Source: Candidatus Fermentithermobacillaceae bacterium UBA3907 (lineage in GTDB: Bacteria > Bacillota > Sulfobacillia > Fermentithermobacillales > Fermentithermobacillaceae). From it: a stretch of 17,267 nt of DNA. Below are positions 1-7,817 of the stretch, piece after piece (the first letter of the stretch is position 1; each line of letters starts with the position of its first letter). The position numbers were made by a program, and so were the translations under genes. The stretch spans positions 1 through 17,267 of the forward strand of contig DGFF01000070.1 in NCBI GenBank assembly GCA_002391545.1. The letters are read 5' to 3'. The notes below the pieces were generated by a model. It did no database searches. It saw only the letters and a program-made list of their open reading frames with translations, and was not told the origin of the DNA.

Positions 1-80
1 GCTATATTGTTTCCAATCACGTCCATGCGGGTCTGGTGGGTTCTTAGACCAGACACAGCGCTGAACAACGAACGCATCAT
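1..80 (-). CDS. flgE: Flagellar hook protein FlgE, N-terminus only (runs off the window)
   Basis: Only the first 26 codons are present; the gene continues beyond position 1. The peptide begins MMRSLFSAVSGLRTHQTRMD and continues VIGNNIA, the N-terminal helix shared by the rod/hook family FlgE, FlgF and FlgG. The position right after flgD and the small TIGR02530-like gene is that of flgE, which encodes the hook subunit exported by the flagellar type III system. A ribosome binding site (AAGGGG) ends about 10 bases before the ATG at 80; a second ATG follows directly. The start lies 29 bases downstream of a folded RNA element (109-171). FlgF or FlgG are alternatives from the sequence alone; gene order favours FlgE. 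Confidence 0.85.
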   Translation of the reverse strand, partial: MMRSLFSAVSGLRTHQTRMDVIGNNI

Positions 81-89
81 GTTTAACGC

Positions 90-171
90 ACCCCTTTTCA
101 TATATTGGGTTCGGGCGCTTCTTCCGTCGATCCGAAGCGCACGGCCTCCCTGAAAGGGTCCGGCCCCGAAC
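90..171 (-). promoter_or_regulatory. Three-helix junction RNA in the flgE leader with a possible Shine-Dalgarno switch
   Basis: Read on the minus strand, three stems fit together with almost no unpaired bases. P1 pairs GTTCGG (171-166) with CCGAAC (114-109). P2 pairs GGCC (165-162) with GGCC (146-143) and is capped by CCCT-TTC-AGGG. P3 pairs GCGCTTC (140-134) with GAAGCGC (121-115). Only two bases (142-141) are unpaired at the junction. Just after P1, ACCC (110-107) can pair with GGGT (93-90) in the flgE ribosome binding site, but its first two bases are needed to close P1, so the two states compete. The stems are seen in the sequence; the regulatory role is inferred. I do not match it to a known RNA class. 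Confidence 0.6.
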
Positions 172-178
172 GTTTACC

Positions 179-559
179 TTATTCGTCCATGAGTACTGCA
201 CTATCTATCGAGGTAAACAAGTTTTCCCTCATTCTGTCTTCTGGGACCACAGTTACCACGGTCCTGGTCTGAGGAGCTACAAGAAACGCTGCTCCTTTCG
301 TAACCACCAAGGTTGACTTTGCTCCTTTGGCTTGTGCCATGTCCATAGCGCTTGACAGATCCTCTATATATTCGTCTTTACTAACCTTGCCCCACTCGTT
401 GAGGCGTTGTTCTGCATGTTTTGAGAAGCTCACACCTACATTTGCCTGCGCTTCCCGTAAGGCATCTGCAAAAGATCCGTCTTTATGGCCTACTTGCCGT
501 GATGCACTAGTCCTAGGTTCTTTTAATATGGGTTGCACATCGGTTATCTTTAAATCCAT
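179..559 (-). CDS. Small flagellar operon protein of the TIGR02530 (flg_new) type
   Basis: A protein of 126 residues from the ATG at 559. The core SFSKHAEQRLNEWGKVSKDE, the later TLVVTKGAAFLVAPQTRTVV and the end ENLFTSIDSAVLMDE match the small 'flagellar operon protein' family found between flgD and flgE in Bacillota and relatives. Its role is not firmly known; the position suggests hook assembly. An in-frame TTG at 580 would add seven residues and overlap flgD by 16 bases. I prefer ATG 559 because the peptide MDLKITDVQPIL looks like the family start, although its nearest purine run (AAGGGG) is very close to the ATG. No signal peptide or membrane segment is seen. The gene is followed by the structured flgE leader. 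Confidence 0.8.
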   Translation of the reverse strand: MDLKITDVQPILKEPRTSASRQVGHKDGSFADALREAQANVGVSFSKHAEQRLNEWGKVSKDEYIEDLSSAMDMAQAKGAKSTLVVTKGAAFLVAPQTRTVVTVVPEDRMRENLFTSIDSAVLMDE

Positions 560-564
560 GCCCC

Positions 565-987
565 TTAGCCCCCAATCCAAACGATGTTCTCAATTGGGAT
601 ATAATACTCTCCGCTATGAACTACTAGTCTGCCAGAAGCAAATCCAACTCCTTCCACAACGCCTGCAAAGTAACCATCTTCAAAAGCCGCTTCGAACTCT
701 TTGCCTATGAGATGGGTTGCTTCTAACAACGCCTTGTTATATTCGCTTTCGAGCACGATCTCGCATAGTACAGAAACCTTGTTATTTAAGTCCTGGATCT
801 GCGTAGCTGTACTGAATTGAGCCATCTGGGCAAAGAAATCCTTTTCTTCCATGGGTGCCATGGGATCCTGGTATTTCAGCTGAGTAAGTAAAATCTTCAG
901 AAATTGATCCTCCAGGCCACCTACGAGATTTTGGTTGTCCCATACCTGGGTCGTTCCATTTTGAACTCCTTGAACTGAGATAGCCAC
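565..987 (-). CDS. flgD: Flagellar hook-cap scaffolding protein FlgD
   Basis: FlgD caps the growing hook and is needed to polymerise FlgE. The 140-residue protein has the family's N-terminal signature LTQLKYQDPMAPME (about residues 34-47) and FFAQMAQFSTATQ (51-63). A short C-terminal beta region (about 90-138) follows, ending in an IPIENIVWI motif. The size matches the short Gram-positive FlgD (YlxG) and not the longer enterobacterial form. I chose GTG at 987 because GGAGGTG (999-993) precedes it by a normal distance; the longer frame from TTG at 1017 overlaps fliK and has no ribosome binding site. The start lies 13 bases after the fliK stop. Confidence 0.92.
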   Translation of the reverse strand: MAISVQGVQNGTTQVWDNQNLVGGLEDQFLKILLTQLKYQDPMAPMEEKDFFAQMAQFSTATQIQDLNNKVSVLCEIVLESEYNKALLEATHLIGKEFEAAFEDGYFAGVVEGVGFASGRLVVHSGEYYIPIENIVWIGG

Positions 988-1000
988 ACTTTCACCTCCG

Positions 1001-2326
1001 TCATACGCGATAGTCAAAAACGTTTAAACCTGAAACTATTCCCCTACCCAAATGATCTTCGTCTATATCAGGTACGGTACTTCTCAATTTCCCCTTGTTC
1101 GATGGGGTCTTTGCTCCCGCGTCCAAAGTTCGATCTTGCTGGTTCTGCCCACTTGCCATTGCGTAGTCTGCGAAGAAGCCGCTTAGGGAAAGACCTTTTT
1201 CAGCAAGGGCTTCAGCTAGACGATCATAAGAAGTTAGCAGTGCCTGCTGCGCCTCATAAGATGAAGTAATGAGTTTAACTACTATTTCTTCACCTTTTGA
1301 AGAAATCAATACGGTCAACTTACCTAGACTCGGAGGATCTAGATGAATTTCAATTCTGCTTGGTAGTTCAGAATCTGCTGCCTCCTTTAGCGTGTTGGCC
1401 AGGTTTTCCAGTTGGACTAAAGATATCTTCTCAGGAAAGGGAGTACTAACTTCATATTCGCCTGCGAAAGCTAGTAGTTGTTCGCCCGGCTCTGCGCTGC
1501 GAAGATCTTTTCGAATAGTGCTGGCGCTAACATCTGCAGGTTTCGCGTCGAGACTTTCTTTCATTCCTCCAGTGTTATCTGTTTCAGCTTCGAGGTTTTG
1601 GGCTGAATTTGTAGGCGCTGCGCGGGAAAATCCAGAAACACCTGGGGTTTCTCTAACACCTGTTTCCGCTTGTAAAGGAACTTCTTCGAGTACTATTTCT
1701 TCAGGCGATTCCAAGTGAATTTCGTTCCACTCAAGTGCAAGTTCCCCAGCGTTATCCCCTTGACCACCTGGGGCGTATCCTTCAACGTAATTGTACAACT
1801 GCTTCTCGTCTGCTCCAGTTAGTGATGCAACCTGGTAGACCGGTACTTGGATCGGCTCGTGAGATATTTGGACTTCTCCTATGATTTCATTAGATGTCGT
1901 GTTAGGGTGCTGCAATGAAGAAAATACCTCCTCACCTTGGGAAGGTCTCACCAAACTATCTTCAGCGGGAGGTTTTAAGAAGCCCACATAGGTTTTAGGT
2001 AACTGAAAAACCGCCCCTTCTTTCCCGTCATCACCTCTCGGCAAATCCCAACCAATGTTCAGCATATCCTCTCGCGTAGTATGTGTTGCTACAGTGTTCG
2101 TTAGATTTGTTACGTCCATGCCCAGAATCTGGGCAACGCCAAGTTCTTCGCCGCCATTTTGGTCTTGGTTCGGCAATGGAACATGTAATGCCGCAGCTAG
2201 CCCCATCATCATTTGCGCAAAGTCAAGCCTGTTCGAACTCCCATGCTTGGACGGTCCTTTTTGGGCGCGAACCTCCTGAGCGGGTTGCTCGATTTCCATT
2301 ATCTCCATGCATAACAATGTTTCCAT
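1001..2326 (-). CDS. fliK: Flagellar hook-length control protein FliK
   Basis: FliK measures the hook and switches export from hook to filament substrates. The protein has 441 residues. The C-terminal substrate-switch domain (Flg_hook) is at about residues 300-388 with the hallmark LDPPSLGKLTVLI (329-341). The preceding 300 residues are low in conservation, acidic and rich in Ser, Thr, Glu and Pro, as expected for the secreted ruler part. The last 50 residues are polar. The start at ATG 2326 is in the same frame as the fliJ stop, three codons downstream. The strong AAGGAGGTGA is inside the fliJ tail, 12-14 bases from the ATG, which is longer than usual. Confidence 0.92.
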   Translation of the reverse strand: METLLCMEIMEIEQPAQEVRAQKGPSKHGSSNRLDFAQMMMGLAAALHVPLPNQDQNGGEELGVAQILGMDVTNLTNTVATHTTREDMLNIGWDLPRGDDGKEGAVFQLPKTYVGFLKPPAEDSLVRPSQGEEVFSSLQHPNTTSNEIIGEVQISHEPIQVPVYQVASLTGADEKQLYNYVEGYAPGGQGDNAGELALEWNEIHLESPEEIVLEEVPLQAETGVRETPGVSGFSRAAPTNSAQNLEAETDNTGGMKESLDAKPADVSASTIRKDLRSAEPGEQLLAFAGEYEVSTPFPEKISLVQLENLANTLKEAADSELPSRIEIHLDPPSLGKLTVLISSKGEEIVVKLITSSYEAQQALLTSYDRLAEALAEKGLSLSGFFADYAMASGQNQQDRTLDAGAKTPSNKGKLRSTVPDIDEDHLGRGIVSGLNVFDYRV

Positions 2327-2332
2327 AGGTTT

Positions 2333-2797
2333 TTAAATCACCTCCTTCCCATTTCGGGTAAAGTACATGGTCCCAATTTCGTCTAGTTCCTTGCTTCGCT
2401 CCCACCAATACATATCCATATACTCTGCTAAATGCTTTTCTTTAAGCTGCTCAAGGGCTTTTTTATCCTTCGTCTTAGCGATAACTTCTTCCTGAGCCTC
2501 TCTTACTAGGACCATGTGATCATCTAGATTCTTTTCTAGTTCCTTAATGTCTTCGTCAATAGCCGCGCCGTATGCCAAAGTTGCCTTTATTTTATATAGG
2601 TCAACGCCCCCTTTCTGTTCATCAAATTGCGCCATGAGTATTCGCTTGTTTTCCAACTCTTTTTGTTTGGCCATGTCTAAAGCTTGCTCAATCAGGTACA
2701 TTTCTTTAAGAAGCGCACCCAGTTTTTCTTCGGCTATGAGACGCCTTAGTTCTCTAACTTCGAGAACTTTGTCCAAAGGAAATGCAAACTTTTTCAA
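2333..2797 (-). CDS. fliJ: Flagellar export chaperone FliJ
   Basis: FliJ is the coiled-coil stalk-like component of the flagellar export ATPase complex, working with FliI and FliH. The 154-residue protein begins MKKFAFPLDKVLEVRELRR, the usual FliJ start. It is almost entirely charged heptad-like helix, with many Glu, Lys and Leu and no membrane segment. I chose TTG at 2797 because a GGGGGA site lies six bases upstream; a longer frame from TTG at 2827 lacks a site. It sits 50 bases after fliI and three codons before fliK. Identification rests on the N-terminus, coiled-coil character and operon position. Confidence 0.88.
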   Translation of the reverse strand: MKKFAFPLDKVLEVRELRRLIAEEKLGALLKEMYLIEQALDMAKQKELENKRILMAQFDEQKGGVDLYKIKATLAYGAAIDEDIKELEKNLDDHMVLVREAQEEVIAKTKDKKALEQLKEKHLAEYMDMYWWERSKELDEIGTMYFTRNGKEVI

Positions 2798-2847
2798 TGA
2801 CCATCCCCCAATTCTCTTATCGAACAAAAGCGTTTATTTGAATAGGG

Positions 2848-4167
2848 TTAATCAATGCCCTCAAATATCTTGAACATTTCTGACACGCTGTTTTCAAAAG
2901 AAACTGATTCATCAACACCTTGTCTTAGAAACGAGTTTATGTGCCCTATATACTTAAGAGACCTGTCGATATCCGGATTTGAGCCTTGCACATATGCGCC
3001 AATGTTAACTAGATCTTCTGCTTTTCGGTACGTAGCGAGGATGCTTCTTATTTCTTGGGCCAGATTTAGATGCTCTTTAGTGACTACGTCGGGCATAAGC
3101 CTGGATACGGAAGCCAAAACGTCAATTGAAGGATAGTGTCCCATCTGCGCCAGGTCTCGAGACAATACGATATGACCATCTAAGGTACCTCTGGCGGCGT
3201 CAGCTATAGGTTCATCCATATCGTCGCCTTCAACCAAGACGGTGTAGATTCCAGTGATGCTGCCTTCTTTTCCCTTGCCCGCCCTCTCCAAAAGTCTGGG
3301 CAGATTGGCGAACACAGAAGGCGTATAGCCTCTAGTCGTAGGAGGTTCGCCAATAGCCAGGCCTACTTCCCTTAGGGCCATGCACCACCTGGTGATTGAA
3401 TCCATCATCAAGAGTACGTTTAAACCTTGATCGCGGAAGTACTCTGCGATAGCGGTTGCAACCCATGCAGATTTTATGCGCATTAGGGCAGGTTCGTCTG
3501 AAGTAGCTACCACTACGACTGAGCGATTCAACCCTTCTTCGCCTAAGTCTCGTTCTATAAACTCCCGTACTTCACGTCCCCTTTCGCCTATGAGGGCAAT
3601 TACGTTGACGTCACCCGATGTGTTTTTAGCGATCATACCCATTAACGTAGATTTTCCAACGCCTGATCCAGAGAATATGCCAATTCGTTGGCCTTCTCCA
3701 ATTGTCAAAAGGCCATCTATCGCTTTTATACCTGTAGAAAGCGGTGAGGAGATTAGACCTCTTTCAAGAGGAGCTGGGGGCTTTTCCATAACCGGATAAG
3801 ATGTTTCTACGCGCCACAAGGCTTCGCCGTCTATAGGAAATCCCAACGCATTGGTAATTCTACCTAGCATATCCTTACCCACGGGTACTTTTAGATCCAT
3901 GCCCGTTGCCTCAACAGTAGAACCTGGAGAAATCCCATCTAAATCGTCAAAGGGCATCAGGAGGACTTTACCGCCCCTAAAACCCACCACTTCGCCTAGA
4001 ACTGGCTCTCCTGACTTGGGCATCAGTTTGCATATTTCACCCATTCTAACTTTAGGACCTGACGATTCAATCAGAAGCCCTATGATGTCTGTAACAACAC
4101 CCCGGTGTGTGACTGTTTTGGCCGATTTTATCGCCTCAGAATATAGTGAGAATGGCAATTCTTTCAT
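2848..4167 (-). CDS. fliI: Flagellum-specific export ATPase FliI
   Basis: FliI is the hexameric ATPase, related to the F1 beta subunit, that energises flagellar protein export at the cytoplasmic face of the basal body. In the 439-residue protein the Walker A loop SGSGVGKST is at 166-174. The catalytic glutamate motif GERGREV is at 194-200, and Walker B VLLMMDS is at 251-257. The family block IGEPPTTRGYTPSVFANLPR follows. Length and motif order are those of a full, active family member. Its ATG overlaps the fliH stop in an ATGA arrangement, indicating translational coupling, with GGATGA as ribosome binding site inside fliH. FliI is told apart from an F1 subunit by its N-terminus and its neighbours. 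Confidence 0.97.
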   Translation of the reverse strand: MKELPFSLYSEAIKSAKTVTHRGVVTDIIGLLIESSGPKVRMGEICKLMPKSGEPVLGEVVGFRGGKVLLMPFDDLDGISPGSTVEATGMDLKVPVGKDMLGRITNALGFPIDGEALWRVETSYPVMEKPPAPLERGLISSPLSTGIKAIDGLLTIGEGQRIGIFSGSGVGKSTLMGMIAKNTSGDVNVIALIGERGREVREFIERDLGEEGLNRSVVVVATSDEPALMRIKSAWVATAIAEYFRDQGLNVLLMMDSITRWCMALREVGLAIGEPPTTRGYTPSVFANLPRLLERAGKGKEGSITGIYTVLVEGDDMDEPIADAARGTLDGHIVLSRDLAQMGHYPSIDVLASVSRLMPDVVTKEHLNLAQEIRSILATYRKAEDLVNIGAYVQGSNPDIDRSLKYIGHINSFLRQGVDESVSFENSVSEMFKIFEGID

Positions 4168-4883
4168 ATCTCATCCGGCCCACTTAGGCGCATTCTAGCT
4201 TCCTCTATGGCCTCTGCGATTTTTCTCAGCTGGGTATCCAAGGTTACATCCGCTTGCCCGTGAGGACTTTCGACAATTGCTCCCGTAGATATGGACGGAT
4301 CAGCAACTATTTCTATGGTCTTACTGTTGAACTGCCCTTCTAGTCCTTGCTTACCGCCTTCTAAAAGGGCTGCAAATTCAGGATTGACTCTTATTGTGAT
4401 GTTTGATTCCTCCCCCAATGCCTCAATTCCCTTGCGTATCATGGGAAAAATCAACTCAGGATCATAATCTATAGATGTCCCTATTACCTTTTCAGCAATT
4501 TCTATGACTAGAGCAAGTAAGTACGGCTCACATTTTTGTAGGTATTCTTCAAAAGTTCTTTGGGACTGGGCCAGAGCTTCCCTCGCCTGCATTATTAGTT
4601 CCTCTGCCTGATTCAATCCTTCCTGGAAACCTGCGTTGTACCCCTGCTTGAAACCTTCCTGTTTTGCCTGTTCGCAAAGAAGTTTGCTTTTCACTTCTGC
4701 ATCCTCGACAATGGAAAGCGCTTCTTCTCTCGCACGCTCAATCATGTCCGAGATTTGCAGGGATGGTTCTTCTAAGGTTAAAGAAGACCTCCCAACCTGG
4801 AAATCTTCGTTAGATTCCAGTTCTAGTGAGGGGATCCATACTGACGTTATCTTTTTATCTTCCGATCTAAATACTCTAGACAA
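4164..4883 (-). CDS. fliH: Flagellar export ATPase regulator FliH
   Basis: FliH binds FliI and anchors the ATPase to the C-ring. The 239-residue protein has a charged helical middle with the FliH glycine repeat GFKQGYNAGFQEGLNQAEE (residues 77-95, Gly every four residues). It has the expected C-terminal domain (about 120-225) with a GAIVESPHGQADVTLDTQL block. The start is TTG at 4883, overlapping the end of fliG by eight bases, with GGAGGAG nine bases upstream. It ends by overlapping the fliI ATG. The four-residue glycine repeat and the neighbours make the call secure despite the fast divergence of this family. Confidence 0.93.
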   Translation of the reverse strand: MSRVFRSEDKKITSVWIPSLELESNEDFQVGRSSLTLEEPSLQISDMIERAREEALSIVEDAEVKSKLLCEQAKQEGFKQGYNAGFQEGLNQAEELIMQAREALAQSQRTFEEYLQKCEPYLLALVIEIAEKVIGTSIDYDPELIFPMIRKGIEALGEESNITIRVNPEFAALLEGGKQGLEGQFNSKTIEIVADPSISTGAIVESPHGQADVTLDTQLRKIAEAIEEARMRLSGPDEI

Positions 4884-5895
4884 CTATTTCATCTCCTCCC
4901 CCGCGGCCTATGATGATTTCTCCTTGTTCTTCAAGCCTACGGATAACCGAAACAATTCGTTGCTGTGCTTCTTCTACATCCCTTATTCGGACCGGACCTA
5001 AGTACTCTATGCTCTCTTGCAGCGTCTCTGCGGCACGAGACGATAGGTTTCGGTAAATCTTATTCTTGACTTCCTCCGAAGCTGTTTTGAGAGCAAGGGG
5101 AAGGTCTCTCCCCATATCCACGTCACGCAGGAACCGCTGAACGGACCTGTCATCAAGGTAGATGATATCTTCGAACAAGAACATTCTTCGTTTTATTTCT
5201 TCTGCTAAGTCTGGAGCCTCCATTTCTAAAGCACTGAGAATTGTTTTTTCAGTTTGCCTGTCTGCGTTGTTAAGAATATCGACTATGGCTGCTATACCGC
5301 CTGCTTGGGTGTAGTCCTGTCCGGCCATGGAAAGAATTTTTCGTTCCAGAACCCGCTCAATTTCCTTGACTATATCAGGGCTTGTCCTATCCATGAGCGA
5401 AATCCTACGAGCAACTTCTACCTGCAGATCTGGTTCCAGCGCAGACATGATTTCTGCTGATTGCGAAGGGTGAAGGTAGCTAAGGATCAATGCTATTGTT
5501 TGAGGCGACTCGTTTTCCAGGAAATTAAGAATCTGGGCTGGATCGGCTTTTCTCACAGTGTCAAATGGCCTTACCTGCAAAGATGAGGTCAATCGATTGA
5601 GAACATTTCGAGCTTGTTCCTCACCTAGAGCTTTTTCTAGGAGGGTCCTTGCGTAGTCGATGCCCCCTTCTTCAAGATATTCTTGGGCAAGACACATCTC
5701 GTTAAACTCTTCCAAAACCGTATCTTTGGTTTCTTGGTCCACCTTCCGAGTCGAAGCGATCTCAAGGGTCAAAACATCGATGTCTTCGTCGCGCAAATGT
5801 TTCATGATCTGTGCAGACAAATCCGGTCCCAAGGTAATCAAAAGTATTGCAGCTTTTTCCCTGCCTGTTAAACCTCCTCTATGTGTACTCATCAT
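4876..5895 (-). CDS. fliG: Flagellar motor switch protein FliG
   Basis: FliG is the rotor protein that joins the MS-ring (FliF) to the C-ring and carries the torque-generating helix. The 339-residue protein has the N-terminal FliF-binding domain (about 1-100), the middle domain (about 115-190) and the C-terminal motor domain (about 200-330). The motor domain contains a MFLFEDIIYLDDRSVQRFL block (238-256) with the conserved charged residues. The middle-domain motif usually written EHPQ reads ESPQ here (residues 129-132), so the histidine that commonly contacts FliM is a serine. The ATG at 5895 overlaps the fliF stop by four bases; GGAGGA is well placed upstream. The glycine-rich tail encodes the fliH ribosome binding site. 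Confidence 0.97.
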   Translation of the reverse strand: MMSTHRGGLTGREKAAILLITLGPDLSAQIMKHLRDEDIDVLTLEIASTRKVDQETKDTVLEEFNEMCLAQEYLEEGGIDYARTLLEKALGEEQARNVLNRLTSSLQVRPFDTVRKADPAQILNFLENESPQTIALILSYLHPSQSAEIMSALEPDLQVEVARRISLMDRTSPDIVKEIERVLERKILSMAGQDYTQAGGIAAIVDILNNADRQTEKTILSALEMEAPDLAEEIKRRMFLFEDIIYLDDRSVQRFLRDVDMGRDLPLALKTASEEVKNKIYRNLSSRAAETLQESIEYLGPVRIRDVEEAQQRIVSVIRRLEEQGEIIIGRGGGDEIVV

Positions 5896-7430
5896 CGTTC
5901 ATCCTCCAGTAGCCAGGATTTGATGAGGGTAGCCACGACTTCAGGATTGGTTCTGGCCAATCTTTCTACGTTTTGTCGACTTTGTTGTCTTGCCAAAACT
6001 TCAGGAGGCGTAACCACCAATTCCTCCTCAATCGGAGCTCTAATCTCTTCTGATATTTCTTCCATCTCTCTTTCTCTGCCTCTGCGTCTTACCAAAAGGA
6101 AGATTACTATACCTGCAATTACAGCGGCACCTGCAATTACTGCATAAAGATAAGTCCTGGGCAATGTTTCTACCGGTTCAAACGCTCCACTTATACTATC
6201 GACAAGACTGGTGTCAAAAAACAGTCCTGTAACAGATATTTGGTCTTCCCGTGTTGGATCAAGGCCCAGAGCTGCTGAAACAGTTTCGGTTATAGAATCT
6301 TTCAATTCCTCGTCAAGACTCCTATTAACCACAACTGCCACAGACAGACGGGAAATGGTTCCAGGTGTCACAATGGTTTCGGTTATCCTTTGATTTACTT
6401 CAAAGTTTTCAATTACGTCGCTTCGTTGGTATTGTGTCTCGCCTCCACCTGGAGCTGCGTAAGAAGGTACATCAAGCCCTCCTGCGGTGCCACCTATTAC
6501 AGACCCTGTGCCTTGATAGATCTCACTGGTTTGTTGACTACTTCTCAAAATTCCAGGAGGCTCAGACGTATATTCCGTATCAACTACCCTAATTTGATCC
6601 ATGTTGAGTTCTGCACGTACTTGACATACTACGTTCCCAGGTCCCAAAACAGGAGTAAGTAGTGCCAAAAGCCTTTCCTCTAGTTCCCTTTCGGTGCTTG
6701 ACGTTAGTTCGAGAACAGAATTAGGAGGCAATTCTCCAGCACCTATGTAATCGTGGCCTAAATTTTGAGATAATAGTCTGCCTGATGCATCTACCACAGT
6801 GACTTTATCTGGCGTCAGTCCTTCTACGGAACTGGCTACAAGATTTACAATGCCTTTTACAGAACTTGATGGAAGATCGTAGCCTGGCGTGGTTTTTATC
6901 AGAACCGCAGCCGTAGCTTGTTTTTGCTCATCGATGAACACAGAGGGATCTGGCAACACCACGTGGACGCGGGCATCTTCGACACCGCTGATGGACTTTA
7001 TTGTTCTTGTAAGCTCCCCTGAGAGGGCTCTTACGTACTGTACTTGACGTTCAAAGTCAGTAGACCAGATACCGCTCGCCCCCATACTCTCAAAACCTAC
7101 TATTCCAGAAGAAGGGAGACCTATAGATGCCAGGGACAGCCTAGTTCTATACACTTGATCAGCGGGTACCTTTATTGTGCGGCCCCCGTCGGTTAATTTG
7201 TAAGGTATGCCCTGTTTTTCCAACTCATTTACTATTTGCCCTGCGTCGGCAGGGTCCAGATTTGACCACAGGATTTCATAGTCTGGCCCTTTGGCCGATG
7301 TGATTATGAGCACCAAGAGAAGGACAAGCACAGCTGCGCCAGCTGTGATCACGACTATTTTCTGCGGTTGTTTCAAATTACCCCAGGTATTTTTGATGCC
7401 TTCACCAATTGAGGTTACAGATTCGGCCAT
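5892..7430 (-). CDS. fliF: Flagellar MS-ring protein FliF
   Basis: FliF forms the membrane MS-ring on which the basal body is built. The 512-residue protein has two membrane segments, near residues 24-45 (VVITAGAAVLVLLLVLIITS) and about 433-453 (VIAGAAVIAGIVIFLLV). A large extracytoplasmic YscJ/FliF-type region lies between them. The cytoplasmic tail ends ARTNPEVVATLIKSWLLED, the FliG-binding motif. I chose ATG at 7430 because TAGGTG lies nine bases upstream; GTG at 7442 would add four residues with no clear site. It overlaps fliG by four bases. A Gly, Pro and Ser-rich stretch in the periplasmic part is normal for the family. Confidence 0.97.
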   Translation of the reverse strand: MAESVTSIGEGIKNTWGNLKQPQKIVVITAGAAVLVLLLVLIITSAKGPDYEILWSNLDPADAGQIVNELEKQGIPYKLTDGGRTIKVPADQVYRTRLSLASIGLPSSGIVGFESMGASGIWSTDFERQVQYVRALSGELTRTIKSISGVEDARVHVVLPDPSVFIDEQKQATAAVLIKTTPGYDLPSSSVKGIVNLVASSVEGLTPDKVTVVDASGRLLSQNLGHDYIGAGELPPNSVLELTSSTERELEERLLALLTPVLGPGNVVCQVRAELNMDQIRVVDTEYTSEPPGILRSSQQTSEIYQGTGSVIGGTAGGLDVPSYAAPGGGETQYQRSDVIENFEVNQRITETIVTPGTISRLSVAVVVNRSLDEELKDSITETVSAALGLDPTREDQISVTGLFFDTSLVDSISGAFEPVETLPRTYLYAVIAGAAVIAGIVIFLLVRRRGREREMEEISEEIRAPIEEELVVTPPEVLARQQSRQNVERLARTNPEVVATLIKSWLLEDER

Positions 7431-7464
7431 TTTTTGCAACACCTACTCTCAGGAACTTGGAAGC

Positions 7465-7764
7465 CTATAAAGGCATTCTCATTATTTCTTGATACGCTTC
7501 GATGGCTTTGTTCCTTACCGAGATCACAAGATCCATGACAAGACTGGCTTTTTCCGCAGATAATACGGCAGTGTGCATATCTCGGGCATTGCCTGTAACC
7601 AGGTCAATTTGGGAAGCCAATAACTCCCGGTCCAAATCGCCAATGGCGCTATAGACCTGTTGAAACATGTTGTTGAATGAAGTACTTCTCGCCGAAGAAG
7701 GTTTTTCGTTGGCAGCGCTTCTAGTTGCACCTGTGACAGGTGTAGAAATTGGTCTAATCTCCAT
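7465..7764 (-). CDS. fliE: Flagellar hook-basal body protein FliE
   Basis: FliE links the MS-ring to the rod and is one of the first exported subunits. The 99-residue protein has the diagnostic C-terminus SVRNKAIEAYQEIMRMPL (82-99) and the preceding HTAVLSAEKASLVMDLVI helix. I chose ATG at 7764: it has a run of seven Gs upstream and gives the normal family length. A longer frame to ATG 7818 would start inside a hairpin and has no ribosome binding site. The ribosome binding site lies in the loop of a small hairpin (7767-7785). It sits between flgC and fliF, as in other Bacillota. Confidence 0.95.
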   Translation of the reverse strand: MEIRPISTPVTGATRSAANEKPSSARSTSFNNMFQQVYSAIGDLDRELLASQIDLVTGNARDMHTAVLSAEKASLVMDLVISVRNKAIEAYQEIMRMPL

Positions 7765-7766
7765 CA

Positions 7767-7785
7767 ACTTTCCCCCCCTGAAAGT
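7767..7785 (-). promoter_or_regulatory. fliE ribosome binding site displayed in a hairpin loop
   Basis: On the minus strand ACTTTC (7785-7780) pairs perfectly with GAAAGT (7772-7767), leaving the seven-base loop AGGGGGG. The Shine-Dalgarno run therefore sits in the loop, two bases before the fliE ATG. The pairing can extend by one G-U pair. The stem is seen directly; an effect on ribosome access (accessible loop, heat or protein control) is inference. Confidence 0.5.
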
Positions 7786-7817
7786 CAATATATTTTCCGT
7801 ATTTTTAAGAACTTTCA

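Noticed and set aside
109..171. Hammerhead or other self-cleaving ribozyme at the flgE three-way junction
   Set aside because: The junction has almost no unpaired bases and lacks the conserved hammerhead core (CUGANGA and GAAA).
327..710. Plus-strand open frame of 127 codons opposite flgD and the small flagellar gene
   Set aside because: It is antisense to two well-supported genes, has no ribosome binding site and its translation has no recognisable domain.
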